A DNA stretch of 64,000 bases from Bacteroidota bacterium (GCA_963169325.1 CAUJEY010000093.1:50117-114116), one strand, 5' to 3'. Positions 17,623 through 25,310 are shown, numbered from the stretch's first letter. Program-made: numbers and translations. The notes: a model not told the origin generated them from the sequence alone.

Positions 17623-18657
17623 TCACTGGGCAAACCGTGCGTCCCGCAAAAAATCCTCATCGGTCAATGTTTTTAAAAACGCCACGAGCCGGCCTTTTTC
17701 AATATCCGTCAGTGGAATGCCTAACGCGCCTCCGGGCTGCCGCAACAGTGGGTCGAGCGAGGGAGAGTCTTTCACGCCTGCGGCGTAATGATCGAGTACC
17801 GATTCGAGCGTTTTAAATTTGCCGTTGTGCATATAAGGCGCAGTGGCTGCCACATTACGCAGCGAAGGCACACGGAATTTGCCAATATCGTCGGGCAGAG
17901 AACTTACTTCGTTTCGGCCACGGTCGAGGGTAAAATCGTTGATGATACCATTATTTCGATACGACTGGTCGGTAAACTGGTCGGTGGCATGGCAAGAAGC
18001 GCATTTTTGTTGAAAAATACTCAGCCCCTCCAACTCTTCCGCCGTCAGGGTTGCGCCCGGCTCGTTTCGTACATATCGGTCATAAGGGCTGTCGGCACTT
18101 ACGAGCATGACCATAAACTGCGACAAGGCCTGTAAAAAGCGCGCCGTGGTTATCTCATCCGAACCGAAGGCCTGCTTAAAAAGCGCCGGATACTGTGCAT
18201 GCGACCGTAACTTCTCCAACACACGCGCCGGGTCTTCATCCATCTCCACGGGACTTTGAATCGCGTTGAGTGGTACCAGATCGAGGTTAGGTACGCCACC
18301 ATCCCAGAAAAAGCCGGTTTTCCACAGCATATTTTGTATCGGCAGCGTATTCCGGCGCCCGAACAGACCGTCGATACCATGACTGGTCGCGTGGTCGGGG
18401 TGACTGAACGCTGCGAAAGAAATATGGCAATCGGCGCAGGCGATCGTGGTATCGCGGCTCAGCAAAGGGTCGTAAAACAATTTTTTACCCAACGCGAAAC
18501 CCGCTTCCGTCACCGGATTCAGGGTCAGGTCGTAGGCCGGTTGCGGAAAGTTTACCGGTAAAAGGGGGCCTGTAAAGGGCTGTTGTGGATCATCCTTTTT
18601 ACAGGAAGAAAACGAAACGGCCAGCAGGATAACGGCAAATCCAATTTTTCTTTTCAC
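17623..18657 (-). CDS. mbnH: Di-heme cytochrome c peroxidase / MbnH-like lipoprotein
   Basis: 344-residue periplasmic or membrane-anchored di-heme protein of the CcpA/MauG/MbnH superfamily. Signal peptide with lipobox ending at Cys19 (SFSSCKKD). Two c-type heme sites: CADCH (74-78) and CASCH (219-223). The APYMHNGKFKTLESVLDHY segment holds the distal-region residues typical of the family. The nearest upstream gene on the strand is an MbnP-family gene; in methanotrophs MbnH oxidises a Trp of MbnP to kynurenine. That pairing is why I prefer MbnH to a plain peroxidase. A very G-rich repeat lies 25 bases upstream of the start, on the complementary strand. Confidence 0.88.
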   Translation of the reverse strand: MKRKIGFAVILLAVSFSSCKKDDPQQPFTGPLLPVNFPQPAYDLTLNPVTEAGFALGKKLFYDPLLSRDTTIACADCHISFAAFSHPDHATSHGIDGLFGRRNTLPIQNMLWKTGFFWDGGVPNLDLVPLNAIQSPVEMDEDPARVLEKLRSHAQYPALFKQAFGSDEITTARFLQALSQFMVMLVSADSPYDRYVRNEPGATLTAEELEGLSIFQQKCASCHATDQFTDQSYRNNGIINDFTLDRGRNEVSSLPDDIGKFRVPSLRNVAATAPYMHNGKFKTLESVLDHYAAGVKDSPSLDPLLRQPGGALGIPLTDIEKGRLVAFLKTLTDEDFLRDARFAQ

Positions 18658-18681
18658 GCTGATTTGTTATTTGATGATGAT

Positions 18682-18785
18682 GGGTTTGGGGGTTTGGGGG
18701 TTTGGAGGTTTGGGGGTTGGGGGGGGGGAGGTTTGGGGGTTGGGGGGTTTGGAGGTTTGGAGGTTTGGGGGTGGAAGTTTGGGGA
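18682..18785 (+). repeat. G-rich GGGGGTTT array, quadruplex-forming
   Basis: Plus strand runs of three to ten G separated by TTT or TT (word GGGGGTTT, variant GGAGGTTT) for about 100 bases. It has the form of ciliate telomere DNA and meets every usual G-quadruplex rule. Its inverse lies at 19157-19206. Confidence 0.9.
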
Positions 18786-19156
18786 GGAGGGGATAGCCAT
18801 TAGGTTGAACGCACCCATTTTTCAAATTTAAATTTTAAATTTTCATATTTGACTTAAAATTGAAAAAGGGAGGCAAAAGGCAAATTTGAAATTTGAAAAA
18901 TTCCTACCCAAACCGGGAGAGAATGTTCACCCCCAACCCCCCATAGCCATCAGGTTAAGGGAAAATTGATGCTTTTTAATGTCAAAATGTAAAATGTAAA
19001 AGTCAAAATGTAAAAGTGGGATACCGTGGGTAGGGATATTCAGTGGTCTAAATGCCGTCACAAAGCCCCCTTCCGCGATATTCCTTTTGACTTTTACATT
19101 TTAGATTTTACATTTTGACTTTTAAATGTACCCAAAACCCTTTACCGAATGGCTAT
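18786..19156. repeat. Nested inverted repeats between the G-rich and C-rich arms
   Basis: Three layers are visible. ATAGCCATTAGGTT (18793) recurs directly as ATAGCCATCAGGTT (18943) and inverted near 19141-19158. An AT arm TTTTTCAAATTTAAATTT (18829 on) is answered by AAATTTGAAATTTGAAAAA (18882 on). The word TCAAAATGTAAAA (18982-19017) is answered by its inverse at 19085-19124. No gene fits in this 560-base gap. Confidence 0.85.
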
Positions 19157-19206
19157 GCCCCAAACCTCCAAACCCCCAAACCCCCAAACCCCCAAACCCC
19201 CAAACC
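19157..19206 (+). repeat. C-rich arm, inverse of the GGGGGTTT array
   Basis: Tandem AAACCCCC words (one AAACCTCC). It pairs with 18682-18785 and ends 13 bases before the MbnP stop codon. Confidence 0.9.
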
Positions 19207-19218
19207 TTGAAACCTGCT

Positions 19219-20031
19219 TTACGGATTATGCACGTGGTCGAGCGTAATCATATCCGCATAGTTATCTGCTACCGTTTTTGAATATGGGCCGGCATGTGAA
19301 GTCGGGTTGGCTGCCACGCTGATATTGGTCGGGTTAGTGAACATTTCCAGTACATCCACGTACAGGTGGAAGTGTGGGCCACCGGAACGGCGTACTTTGG
19401 CCGGTTCGCCGTGGTGTGTTTCCAGGGAGACCGTTTTGAGGTTGTTCAGGGTAGGGCTGTCGTAGCCGCCGAACAGGCCGGTATGGTATTGGAAGGTATT
19501 TTCGCCGGTGCCCGGATTGAGCGGCGCCTGTGGCGATGTGCCCTCTATCATTACAAAAATGTAGCCGGCGTTCCAGCTCCAATACATGCCATTGGCGCCG
19601 GCTGCCGGGTCGAGTACACCGATACGTTCGGTAATCGGGCTGACGCTTTTGGCGCTGTCCACGCCGATCATAAACTTCAGACCGGTATAGTCGCCCGCCG
19701 GAACGTTTTTCAACTTTATTGCACGACTGTCGGGGTCGCTGTGTTTGCAAAGGAAATAACAGGAGTCTTTCGGTACCACGTATTCTGAACCGTCGGCTTT
19801 TACCAACACGAAGTTGCTGACGAAATAATTGAAGGTACTGAATTTTAGTTTTTCGCCGGCGGCGTTCGTGTATTCGGTGCCGAAAACCAATGCGGCATCG
19901 CCGGCGCGGTGGTCAAACTCGATTTCAATATCGTTGAAGCCTGTTAATTCGTCGTCTTCTTTGTCTTTACAAGCCGGTACGACAAGGGCGAAAAGCAGGA
20001 GGGCTAAAAGCCCGTAAATGAATTTTTGCAT
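19219..20031 (-). CDS. mbnP: MbnP-family copper-binding lipoprotein
   Basis: 270 residues from the ATG at 20029-20031; an upstream TTG is unlikely. Lipobox at Cys21 (VVPACKDK). The central region has the family pattern: FNYFVSNFVL, KDSCYFLC, NVPAGDYTGLKFMIGVDSA and GMYWSWNAGYIFVMIEG, with tryptophans of the kind modified in methanotroph MbnP. A late PHFHLYVDVL segment adds possible metal ligands. The downstream partner is the MbnH-like protein. A TACCTTTG box ends three bases before the ATG, so the message looks leaderless. Likely role: copper binding at the outer membrane or periplasm. Function in Bacteroidota is inferred from the family. Confidence 0.87.
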   Translation of the reverse strand: MQKFIYGLLALLLFALVVPACKDKEDDELTGFNDIEIEFDHRAGDAALVFGTEYTNAAGEKLKFSTFNYFVSNFVLVKADGSEYVVPKDSCYFLCKHSDPDSRAIKLKNVPAGDYTGLKFMIGVDSAKSVSPITERIGVLDPAAGANGMYWSWNAGYIFVMIEGTSPQAPLNPGTGENTFQYHTGLFGGYDSPTLNNLKTVSLETHHGEPAKVRRSGGPHFHLYVDVLEMFTNPTNISVAANPTSHAGPYSKTVADNYADMITLDHVHNP

Positions 20032-20034
20032 AAT

Positions 20035-20042
20035 CAAAGGTA
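20035..20042 (-). promoter_or_regulatory. TACCTTTG -7 box directly before mbnP
   Basis: Exact consensus, separated from the ATG by only three bases. Confidence 0.5.
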
Positions 20043-20052
20043 TAAAAATGGT

Positions 20053-20958
20053 TTAAAAAATGTAGTTTAAGGTGAATATCCACCGGGCATTTGTACGCAC
20101 GGTTTTCCGGCTTTGCCAAATCGGGGGTTGGTAGTTCACGCCGGCCGAAAAATGGCCGGTGTAAACGTCGAGCCCAAGCGTAGCCAGGGTGGTAATGCCG
20201 TTGCTGCCGGTCAGCAGCTCGTCGTCATCGCGATTTGCCTCAGCGGCGTCCAGAAAGACTCCGGCATTGGGCAGCACGGTAACGTGGCGCAGATTGCTCC
20301 AGTAGAAAAGTTTTGCGGAACCGCTCAGGCGGTTACCGAAATGATAATTGTGGCTATTTGCGGTATTCCATCGGGCCAGCAGATCGGTGGAGGCGCCCCA
20401 AGCGCCCCGGCGCAGGGTATATGCAGCGGAAAGTAGAAAATCCGTGCTTCCCGTGCCGGGTTGTATGTTAGGATGCAGTGGTCCGCCATCTGCTGCGGTC
20501 AGGTTATTACGGCCCGTAGGCAATTTCAGTCCGCCGCCAAGGCTCAACGTTTGGCGCCAACTGCGATGCAGGCTGTCGCCGGTATTGAGCAGGACATAGT
20601 TGGCCAGCAGCGACACATCACCAAGCCCATGCACACGGGTGGATATACGATCTTCCGTCTGATGGTTCCATCGGTATGGCGCCAGCAGCAACAACTGCCA
20701 GCGGCGTACCGGGTAGAAGCGTATGATCATATCCGCCGAGGTAAATTCCTCAACAGAGTGATATTGCTTTTGGCGCAATGCATCGGCACTCAGGCTGGTA
20801 TAACTCGTTTCCGACGACCAGCGTATGCCTATAAAATGGCGGTGAAATTGCGGCAGGATGCCAAAGTAATTTCCCCCGATCGAACATCCGCAAACATCAC
20901 AAGCTGAGGCGCCGGGCAGTAAAACCAGAAACGCCAAAGCGAAGAACAGTGTTCGCAT
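20053..20958 (-). CDS. Outer-membrane beta-barrel-like protein with CDVCGC N-terminus
   Basis: 301 residues. A signal peptide (FLVLLPGASA) is followed at once by CDVCGCSIGGNYFG, a potential soft-metal site at the mature N-terminus. The rest alternates short amphipathic strands and ends in an aromatic residue (WIFTLNYIF), as outer-membrane barrels do. It lies 21 bases upstream of mbnP and downstream of a small Cys-containing protein, so a role in copper handling or uptake is likely by context. No named family can be given from sequence alone. Confidence 0.75.
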   Translation of the reverse strand: MRTLFFALAFLVLLPGASACDVCGCSIGGNYFGILPQFHRHFIGIRWSSETSYTSLSADALRQKQYHSVEEFTSADMIIRFYPVRRWQLLLLAPYRWNHQTEDRISTRVHGLGDVSLLANYVLLNTGDSLHRSWRQTLSLGGGLKLPTGRNNLTAADGGPLHPNIQPGTGSTDFLLSAAYTLRRGAWGASTDLLARWNTANSHNYHFGNRLSGSAKLFYWSNLRHVTVLPNAGVFLDAAEANRDDDELLTGSNGITTLATLGLDVYTGHFSAGVNYQPPIWQSRKTVRTNARWIFTLNYIF

Positions 20959-20998
20959 CAGTCGAATTTAATAGCCAGAGAAATATTACCAGAAATGG

Positions 20999-21382
20999 CT
21001 ATCCTAAAGCAGGCGGCTTGAAAAAACGGCTTGCCGGAGCATCCGGACGATACCGTAAATAAGGTGGGAGGATATGCATATACCTGGATTCATCTGTCAC
21101 TGCTTCCGTAAAAGTCGGCAGCGTCTCACAAAATAAATTCAGGTCTTTTACCGAGTAGAAGTTTTCCGGCAACTGCGGTGCTTTTGGGTTATTTGCGGTG
21201 CCGGCCGTCACTTGTTTTTTCAGGTAACATTTCCCGTCGCAGTGCAGGTCCGGATTATTTTTATTCTCGCATTTTTTCAGATAAACCGCCCGGCGCCACT
21301 GGTAATCCAGCACCCACAGCGCAGGCACCGAAGCCTGACCGAGTATGCAAAGCGCCAGAAAAAGGCTGATTATCTGTTTCAT
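20999..21382 (-). CDS. Small exported Cys-containing protein of the copper-type locus
   Basis: 127 residues from the ATG at 21380-21382. Signal peptide or N-terminal helix (ISLFLALCILGQASVPALWV), then DYQWRRAVYLKKCENKNNP and CDGKCYLKKQ with three cysteines, then a variable tail. I know this short pattern from Bacteroidota proteins near metal-uptake genes, but no function is assigned. First gene of the minus-strand run leading to mbnP. TACCTTTG lies seven bases before the ATG. Confidence 0.75.
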   Translation of the reverse strand: MKQIISLFLALCILGQASVPALWVLDYQWRRAVYLKKCENKNNPDLHCDGKCYLKKQVTAGTANNPKAPQLPENFYSVKDLNLFCETLPTFTEAVTDESRYMHILPPYLRYRPDAPASRFFKPPALG

Positions 21383-21388
21383 TATGTG

Positions 21389-21396
21389 CAAAGGTA
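21389..21396 (-). promoter_or_regulatory. TACCTTTG -7 box of the copper-type locus
   Basis: Exact consensus; predicted start of transcription is only a few bases before the ATG at 21382. Confidence 0.55.
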
Positions 21397-21467
21397 TGGA
21401 AATAGCGACAGGGGTATCATGAACCTTTTGTCAATAAATGGCAATAATCGGGTTTACAAAAATGCCG

Positions 21468-21514
21468 CTCAAAACAAACGGCTGCACCAGCGCATTGCGT
21501 TGACGCAGCCGTTT
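21468..21514 (-). terminator. Terminator-like hairpin after the DUF2892-like gene
   Basis: Stem AAACGGCTGC / GCAGCCGTTT (21476-21485 and 21505-21514), followed on the minus strand by TGTTTTG. The T run is imperfect. Confidence 0.5.
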
Positions 21515-21537
21515 CAGGCGCCTTCTTTTTGCCCTGT

Positions 21538-21726
21538 TCAGGTTGTCGATTGACCGCGCAGGAAAGTTTTTAACGGACACCAGCCCAAAAGCCCCCGTAA
21601 AAACAAGGGCAACCCCAGCACGGCGATCCAGCTTTGACCCGTAGAAATTCCTATTACGATCACTGCCATCATCAGCAGGTAAGAAACGATGATTTCTGCC
21701 ATCGACAAATTATACTCAAACTTCAT
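21538..21726 (-). CDS. Small membrane protein, DUF2892-like
   Basis: 62 residues with two hydrophobic segments (IIVSYLLMMAVIVIGISTG and WIAVLGLPLFLRGLLG) and the closing GWCPLKTFL motif typical of DUF2892/YgaP-type inner-membrane proteins. Function is unknown; YgaP relatives are tied to sulfur transfer, but no rhodanese domain is present here. It lies between the copper-type locus and the ribosomal operon terminator. Confidence 0.7.
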   Translation of the reverse strand: MKFEYNLSMAEIIVSYLLMMAVIVIGISTGQSWIAVLGLPLFLRGLLGWCPLKTFLRGQSTT

Positions 21727-21844
21727 AGGACATAAGATTTTAGATGTTCGATGCAGGCGAAGGTCGATAGCGTTCGTAGTTTAGGAGATGACGGGCGTCA
21801 TGGTGGACGGTGATTTTGATCGGGATGGGGTATAACTCAGGATA

Positions 21845-21888
21845 CAAAACAAGGGCTATCCCACAGATGCGGGACAGCCCTTGTTTTT
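21845..21888 (-). terminator. Terminator of the rplM-rpsI-rpsB-tsf operon
   Basis: Stem AACAAGGGCT-ATCCC / GGGA-CAGCCCTTGTT around 21849-21884 with T-rich sequence on both sides. It lies about 30 bases after tsf. Confidence 0.8.
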
Positions 21889-21918
21889 ATTAATTCTTAT
21901 GCCGTCGAACGGACGGTA

Positions 21919-22749
21919 TTACAGCGATACGTGTTTGAAGCCCGTGACCGTGAGGCCGCTATCGAGGCTTTGCAGGTATTGCAGCACGGTTTGATCGTTG
22001 TTTTTCACAAATTTCTGGCTCAGCAATGTGCTTTCCTGGAAAAACTTATTCAGGCGTCCCATGGCGATTTTGTCGAGCATATCTTCCGGTTTGCCTTCGT
22101 TGCGGGCTAATTCTTTGCCGATCTCGATTTCTTTCTCTACCATTTTCGGATCAACATCGTCTTTGCTCACCGATACCGGGTTCATAGCGGCAATTTGCAT
22201 GGCTACGTTGCGGCCGGCTTCTTCGTGGCCGGCTTTGCTGAGGGCTACCAACACCGAACGTTTGTTGTTGGAGTGGTTGTACGTGAGCACTTGTGCGCCT
22301 TCGATGCGCTCATAGCGGCCCAAGTCAATTTTTTCGCCAATGATGCCGTTTTGTTCGCCAACTTTTACACCGATGGTCACACCGCTTTCGAACGGCAGGT
22401 TGAGCAGTTCTTCGAGGGTGGCCGGGTAATTCTCCAGGGCGATATCGGCCATTTTTTGTGTGAGTGCGATAAACCCTTCGTTGCGGGCTACAAAATCGGT
22501 TTCACACATCAGGGCAACGATAATGCCACGTGTTTGGTCGGCATTGGTTTGGGCGATCACTACGCCTTCTTTGGTCTCGCGGTCTTCGCGTTTAGCGGCT
22601 TTGGCGATACCTTTTTTACGCAATACGTCCACGGCATTTTCATAATCGCCTTCTGCTTCCTGCAATGCTTTTTTGCAGTCCATCATACCGGCGCCTGTCA
22701 TTTCGCGGAGTTTTTGAATATCGGCAGCTGAAATTTTTACTTCGCTCAT
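21919..22749 (-). CDS. tsf: Elongation factor Ts
   Basis: Nucleotide exchange factor for EF-Tu. 276 residues with the UBA-like N-terminus (KLREMTGAGMMDCKKAL at 14-30), the conserved TDFVARN core motif (near 84) and a C-terminal ALSKAGHEEAGRNVAMQIAAMNP segment. It is the last gene of the rplM-rpsI-rpsB-tsf operon. The 175 bases between rpsB and tsf are almost all repeat words. Confidence 0.98.
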   Translation of the reverse strand: MSEVKISAADIQKLREMTGAGMMDCKKALQEAEGDYENAVDVLRKKGIAKAAKREDRETKEGVVIAQTNADQTRGIIVALMCETDFVARNEGFIALTQKMADIALENYPATLEELLNLPFESGVTIGVKVGEQNGIIGEKIDLGRYERIEGAQVLTYNHSNNKRSVLVALSKAGHEEAGRNVAMQIAAMNPVSVSKDDVDPKMVEKEIEIGKELARNEGKPEDMLDKIAMGRLNKFFQESTLLSQKFVKNNDQTVLQYLQSLDSGLTVTGFKHVSL

Positions 22750-22756
22750 TTTGTAT

Positions 22757-22919
22757 TGAGTGATTGAGTGATGGAGTGATGGAGTGATTTGGGGCGGAGG
22801 TTTGAAGGTTTCTGGTTTGAAGGTTAGAGGGTTTCTGGTTTGAGGGTTTCTGGTTTGAAGGTTACCTGCAACCCTCTAACCAGAAACCCTCAAACCAGAA
22901 ACCTTCAAACCTTCAAACC
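22757..22919. repeat. Word repeats and palindrome between rpsB and tsf
   Basis: 22757-22790 is a tandem GAGTGATG/GAGTGATT array of 8-nt words. 22799-22863 is a run of GGTTTCTGGTTTGAA words, answered by inverse copies at 22870-22919 (for example 22875-22889 and 22890-22904). The second word is the same 15-mer as at 496-570. The array ends five bases before the rpsB stop. Confidence 0.9.
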
Positions 22920-22924
22920 TTTTA

Positions 22925-23650
22925 TTAAGCTTCTGCGCCTTCTTTTTCCTCGCCTTTAACAGCCTTACGTTCTTCCAGTCCTTCGCGGATGGCTTCGGTG
23001 AGGTAGTTGGTGACGTAGGCGATAGCTTTGGAAGCGTCGTCGTTGCTGGGGATTGCAAAATCTACCAGGGTAGGGTCGGAGTTTGTATCGACCATACCGA
23101 AGGTTTTGATACCCAGTTTGCGGGATTCGGCGAGCGCCAGGTGTTCGTGGTGAATATCCACGATAAACACGGCGGAGGGCAGGCGGTTCAGGTTGGCGAT
23201 ACCACCGAGTTGCTTGTCCATTTTAGCGTGTTCGCGGCTCAGCGTCAGGCGTTCTTTTTTGGTGATGCTGGTCAACGTAACATCGGTGAGCATACGCTCG
23301 ATGTTGTTCATTTTTTTGACCGACTTGCGGATGGTCATGAAGTTGGTCATCATACCACCCAGCCAGCGTTCGGTCACGAAAGGCATACCGACACTTTCAG
23401 CGGCTTTTTGCACGATGGTGCGGGCCTGTTTTTTCGTGGCCACGAACATGATCTTTTTGCCGCTTTTAGCCATGGCTTTCATCGCCTGGGCAGAGCGCTC
23501 GAGGCATTCGGCGGTGCGGTTCAGGTCGATGATGTGGATACCCTTATGCTCCATGAAGATATAGGGAGTCATTTTCGGGTTCCACTTTTTGCGCAGGTGG
23601 CCGAAGTGGCAGCCTGCGTCGAGTAACTCTTTATAGGTGGGCTTTTGCAT
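22925..23650 (-). CDS. rpsB: 30S ribosomal protein S2
   Basis: 241 residues from ATG 23648-23650 (MQKPTYKELLDAGCHFGHL). Standard S2 signatures: KWNPKMTPYIF, GIHIIDLNRT, VATKKQARTIV, RWLGGMMTNF and VDTNSDP. The frame stays open for 41 more codons upstream, but those codons only translate the AAGTTTGAAGTTC-type repeat (residues such as QTSNFKLQLSNFELQTSNF) and are not part of S2. The acidic C-terminal tail (KGEEKEGAEA) is typical of the phylum. Confidence 0.98.
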   Translation of the reverse strand: MQKPTYKELLDAGCHFGHLRKKWNPKMTPYIFMEHKGIHIIDLNRTAECLERSAQAMKAMAKSGKKIMFVATKKQARTIVQKAAESVGMPFVTERWLGGMMTNFMTIRKSVKKMNNIERMLTDVTLTSITKKERLTLSREHAKMDKQLGGIANLNRLPSAVFIVDIHHEHLALAESRKLGIKTFGMVDTNSDPTLVDFAIPSNDDASKAIAYVTNYLTEAIREGLEERKAVKGEEKEGAEA

Positions 23651-23659
23651 TGCCAAATT

Positions 23660-23785
23660 AAGTTTGAAGTTCGAAGTTTGAAGTTCGAAGTTCGAAAGTT
23701 GGAGTTTGAAGTTTGAAGTTTGAAGTTGCCCAAGTGATGGCGCCAACTTCGAACTTCGAACTTCGAACTCCAAACTTCGAACTTT
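23660..23785. repeat. Palindrome of GAAGTT(T/C) 7-mers between rpsI and rpsB
   Basis: The left arm (23660-23728) is GAAGTTT/GAAGTTC words; the right arm (23744-23785) is CTTCGAA words. Arms match except for T/C differences inside the words. It ends exactly at the rpsI stop codon and starts 10 bases before the rpsB start. The same word is seen at 54446-54511. Confidence 0.9.
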
Positions 23786-24172
23786 TTATCGTTTGGAGAA
23801 CTGGAAGCGTTTACGCGCTTTTGGCTGACCGTATTTTTTACGTTCTACGGCGCGGCTGTCGCGGGTAAGGAATTTTTTGTCCTTGAGCGGCTTTTTGAAC
23901 TCCTCGTTCAGTTTTACCAATGCGCGGCTGAGTCCCATACGCACGGCTTCGGCCTGGCCTTTGTAGCCGCCGCCGCGAACCGTGACCTTCAGGTCATAGA
24001 TATTTTCCGTGCCGACCACGCCGAACGGATCGGTAACGTTGTGCTGGATATGCACCTGCGGGAAATATTCACGGTAGTCTTTGCCGTTCACCGTGATCTT
24101 ACCCTCTCCTTTCATCAGGTACACCCGGGCAACTGCTGTTTTCCGACGCCCGATGGCATTTATCATTTCCAT
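23786..24172 (-). CDS. rpsI: 30S ribosomal protein S9
   Basis: 128 residues with the S9 pattern: GRRKTAVARVYL near the start, VTVRGGGYKGQAEAVRMGLSRAL in the middle and the basic end KARKRFQFSKR that reaches the P-site tRNA. It follows rplM on the operon. Confidence 0.98.
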   Translation of the reverse strand: MEMINAIGRRKTAVARVYLMKGEGKITVNGKDYREYFPQVHIQHNVTDPFGVVGTENIYDLKVTVRGGGYKGQAEAVRMGLSRALVKLNEEFKKPLKDKKFLTRDSRAVERKKYGQPKARKRFQFSKR

Positions 24173-24192
24173 AAATCAATGAGTGATTTTGA

Positions 24193-24287
24193 GGTTACAA
24201 GGTTACTCGTTTGAAGGTTAGAGGGTTTGCGAACCTCCAGGGGCTATTTAACCCTCTAACTTTCCAACCAGAAACCTTCTAACCCTA
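24193..24287. repeat. 15-nt word palindrome between rplM and rpsI
   Basis: GTTAGAGGGTT (24217-24227) pairs exactly with AACCCTCTAAC (24250-24260). TCCAACCAGAAACCT TCTAACC follows (24263 on). Same word family as 496-570 and 22799-22919. Confidence 0.8.
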
Positions 24288-24294
24288 ATTTTAT

Positions 24295-24738
24295 TTAGAA
24301 TTTAAGCGTTTCCGGTTTTTGCGCGATATGCGGATGCTCGGTGCCGGCATATACGAACATACGTTTGTACACCTGGCGGCCCAGAATATTTTTGGGCAGC
24401 ATACCTTTTACGGCGCGCTCGATGATGCGGCGCGGGTCTTTTTCCCAAAGGGCAGTGGCCGTTGTGAGGCGGAGACCGCCGGGATGCAGCGAGAAGTTTT
24501 TATATTCTTTCTGATCCCATTTTTTGCCGGTGAAACGTATTTTGTCGGCGTTGATCACGATCACAAAATCGCCGGTATCGGCGTGGGGCGTGAAACTGGG
24601 TTTGTTTTTCCCGCGTAACACGCTGGCAATGTGGGTGCAAAGACGGCCTACAACCTGATTCTCGGCATCCACCACATACCACTTGTGTTCCGCCTTTTCT
24701 TTGCTGACGGATTCCGTCCGGTAACTCAGCGTATTCAT
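24295..24738 (-). CDS. rplM: 50S ribosomal protein L13
   Basis: 147 residues, first gene of the operon. HKWYVVDAENQVVGRL near the start, GDFVIVINADKIRFTGKKWDQKEY, and RAVKGMLPKNILGRQ are the L13 signatures. A full Bacteroidota promoter (TTG, 20 bases, TACCTTTG) lies about 65-95 bases upstream. Confidence 0.98.
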   Translation of the reverse strand: MNTLSYRTESVSKEKAEHKWYVVDAENQVVGRLCTHIASVLRGKNKPSFTPHADTGDFVIVINADKIRFTGKKWDQKEYKNFSLHPGGLRLTTATALWEKDPRRIIERAVKGMLPKNILGRQVYKRMFVYAGTEHPHIAQKPETLKF

Positions 24739-24800
24739 GCTTATGTGCTGTTAAAAGTTGAAATGTTGAACCTAAATAAGGGGCTTTTCGAAAGCGGGTG

Positions 24801-24831
24801 CAAAGGTAGAACGACGTTTTGGATTGTGCAA
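24801..24831 (-). promoter_or_regulatory. Promoter of the rplM-rpsI-rpsB-tsf operon
   Basis: TACCTTTG (24801-24808) with TTG 20 bases upstream (24829-24831). Good match to the -7/-33 Bacteroidota promoter. Confidence 0.7.
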
Positions 24832-24861
24832 GAGAATTTTAAAATTTTTCGGGAAGGGTGA

Positions 24862-25310
24862 ATTTTTGTAACAGATTGAAAATCAGGGGATATTTTGACC
24901 GGTAGAAAAATCATTAAATTGAAAAAAAATCATTTTATTATTGATTATCAATGAATTATGTATTTTTTCGGCAAATTGTGAGCAGTTTCTAATGTAAAAC
25001 AATTGCACCCATGCTGTCCCCTCTTCCTCTTCTTTCCTCCTGTTTGTTATCAGCCGCTATCCCCGAGCGTCGGCCGTGCCTAACATTTGCCAGGTATCGC
25101 GTAAAAGCCTAAAGTTAGGCCTCTCTACATCCGCGTATCGGCTACTGCTGGCAATTTAAATATTGAAATATACCGCAGTAAACGCAGGGTATTCACGGAC
25201 TTTATGCGCACCTTTATGATTTGTGTTTAGGGCGCACCATCGGGTATCTGGAACGGCACGTCAGTTGTTTTCCCGATCATTTACACCATTTTAAAAGTGA
25301 AGAACCAACC
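24862..25310. other. Gap between rplM and the novel lipoprotein gene
   Basis: About 450 bases, AT-rich in its first third. I see no ORF with family features, no RNA gene and no repeat word. GCCTAA-AG-TTAGGC near 25108 is a short hairpin. A TATGATTTG sequence near 25216 is one base longer than the promoter consensus and could serve the downstream gene. Confidence 0.4.

Noticed and set aside
22799..22919. CRISPR-like array
   Set aside because: There are no unique spacers of even length; copies are contiguous 15-mers and occur in both orientations. No cas gene is in the window.
24862..25310. RNA gene or small ORF in the long gap before the novel lipoprotein
   Set aside because: I found no tRNA-like clover, no terminator and no ORF with family features; only a short hairpin near 25108.
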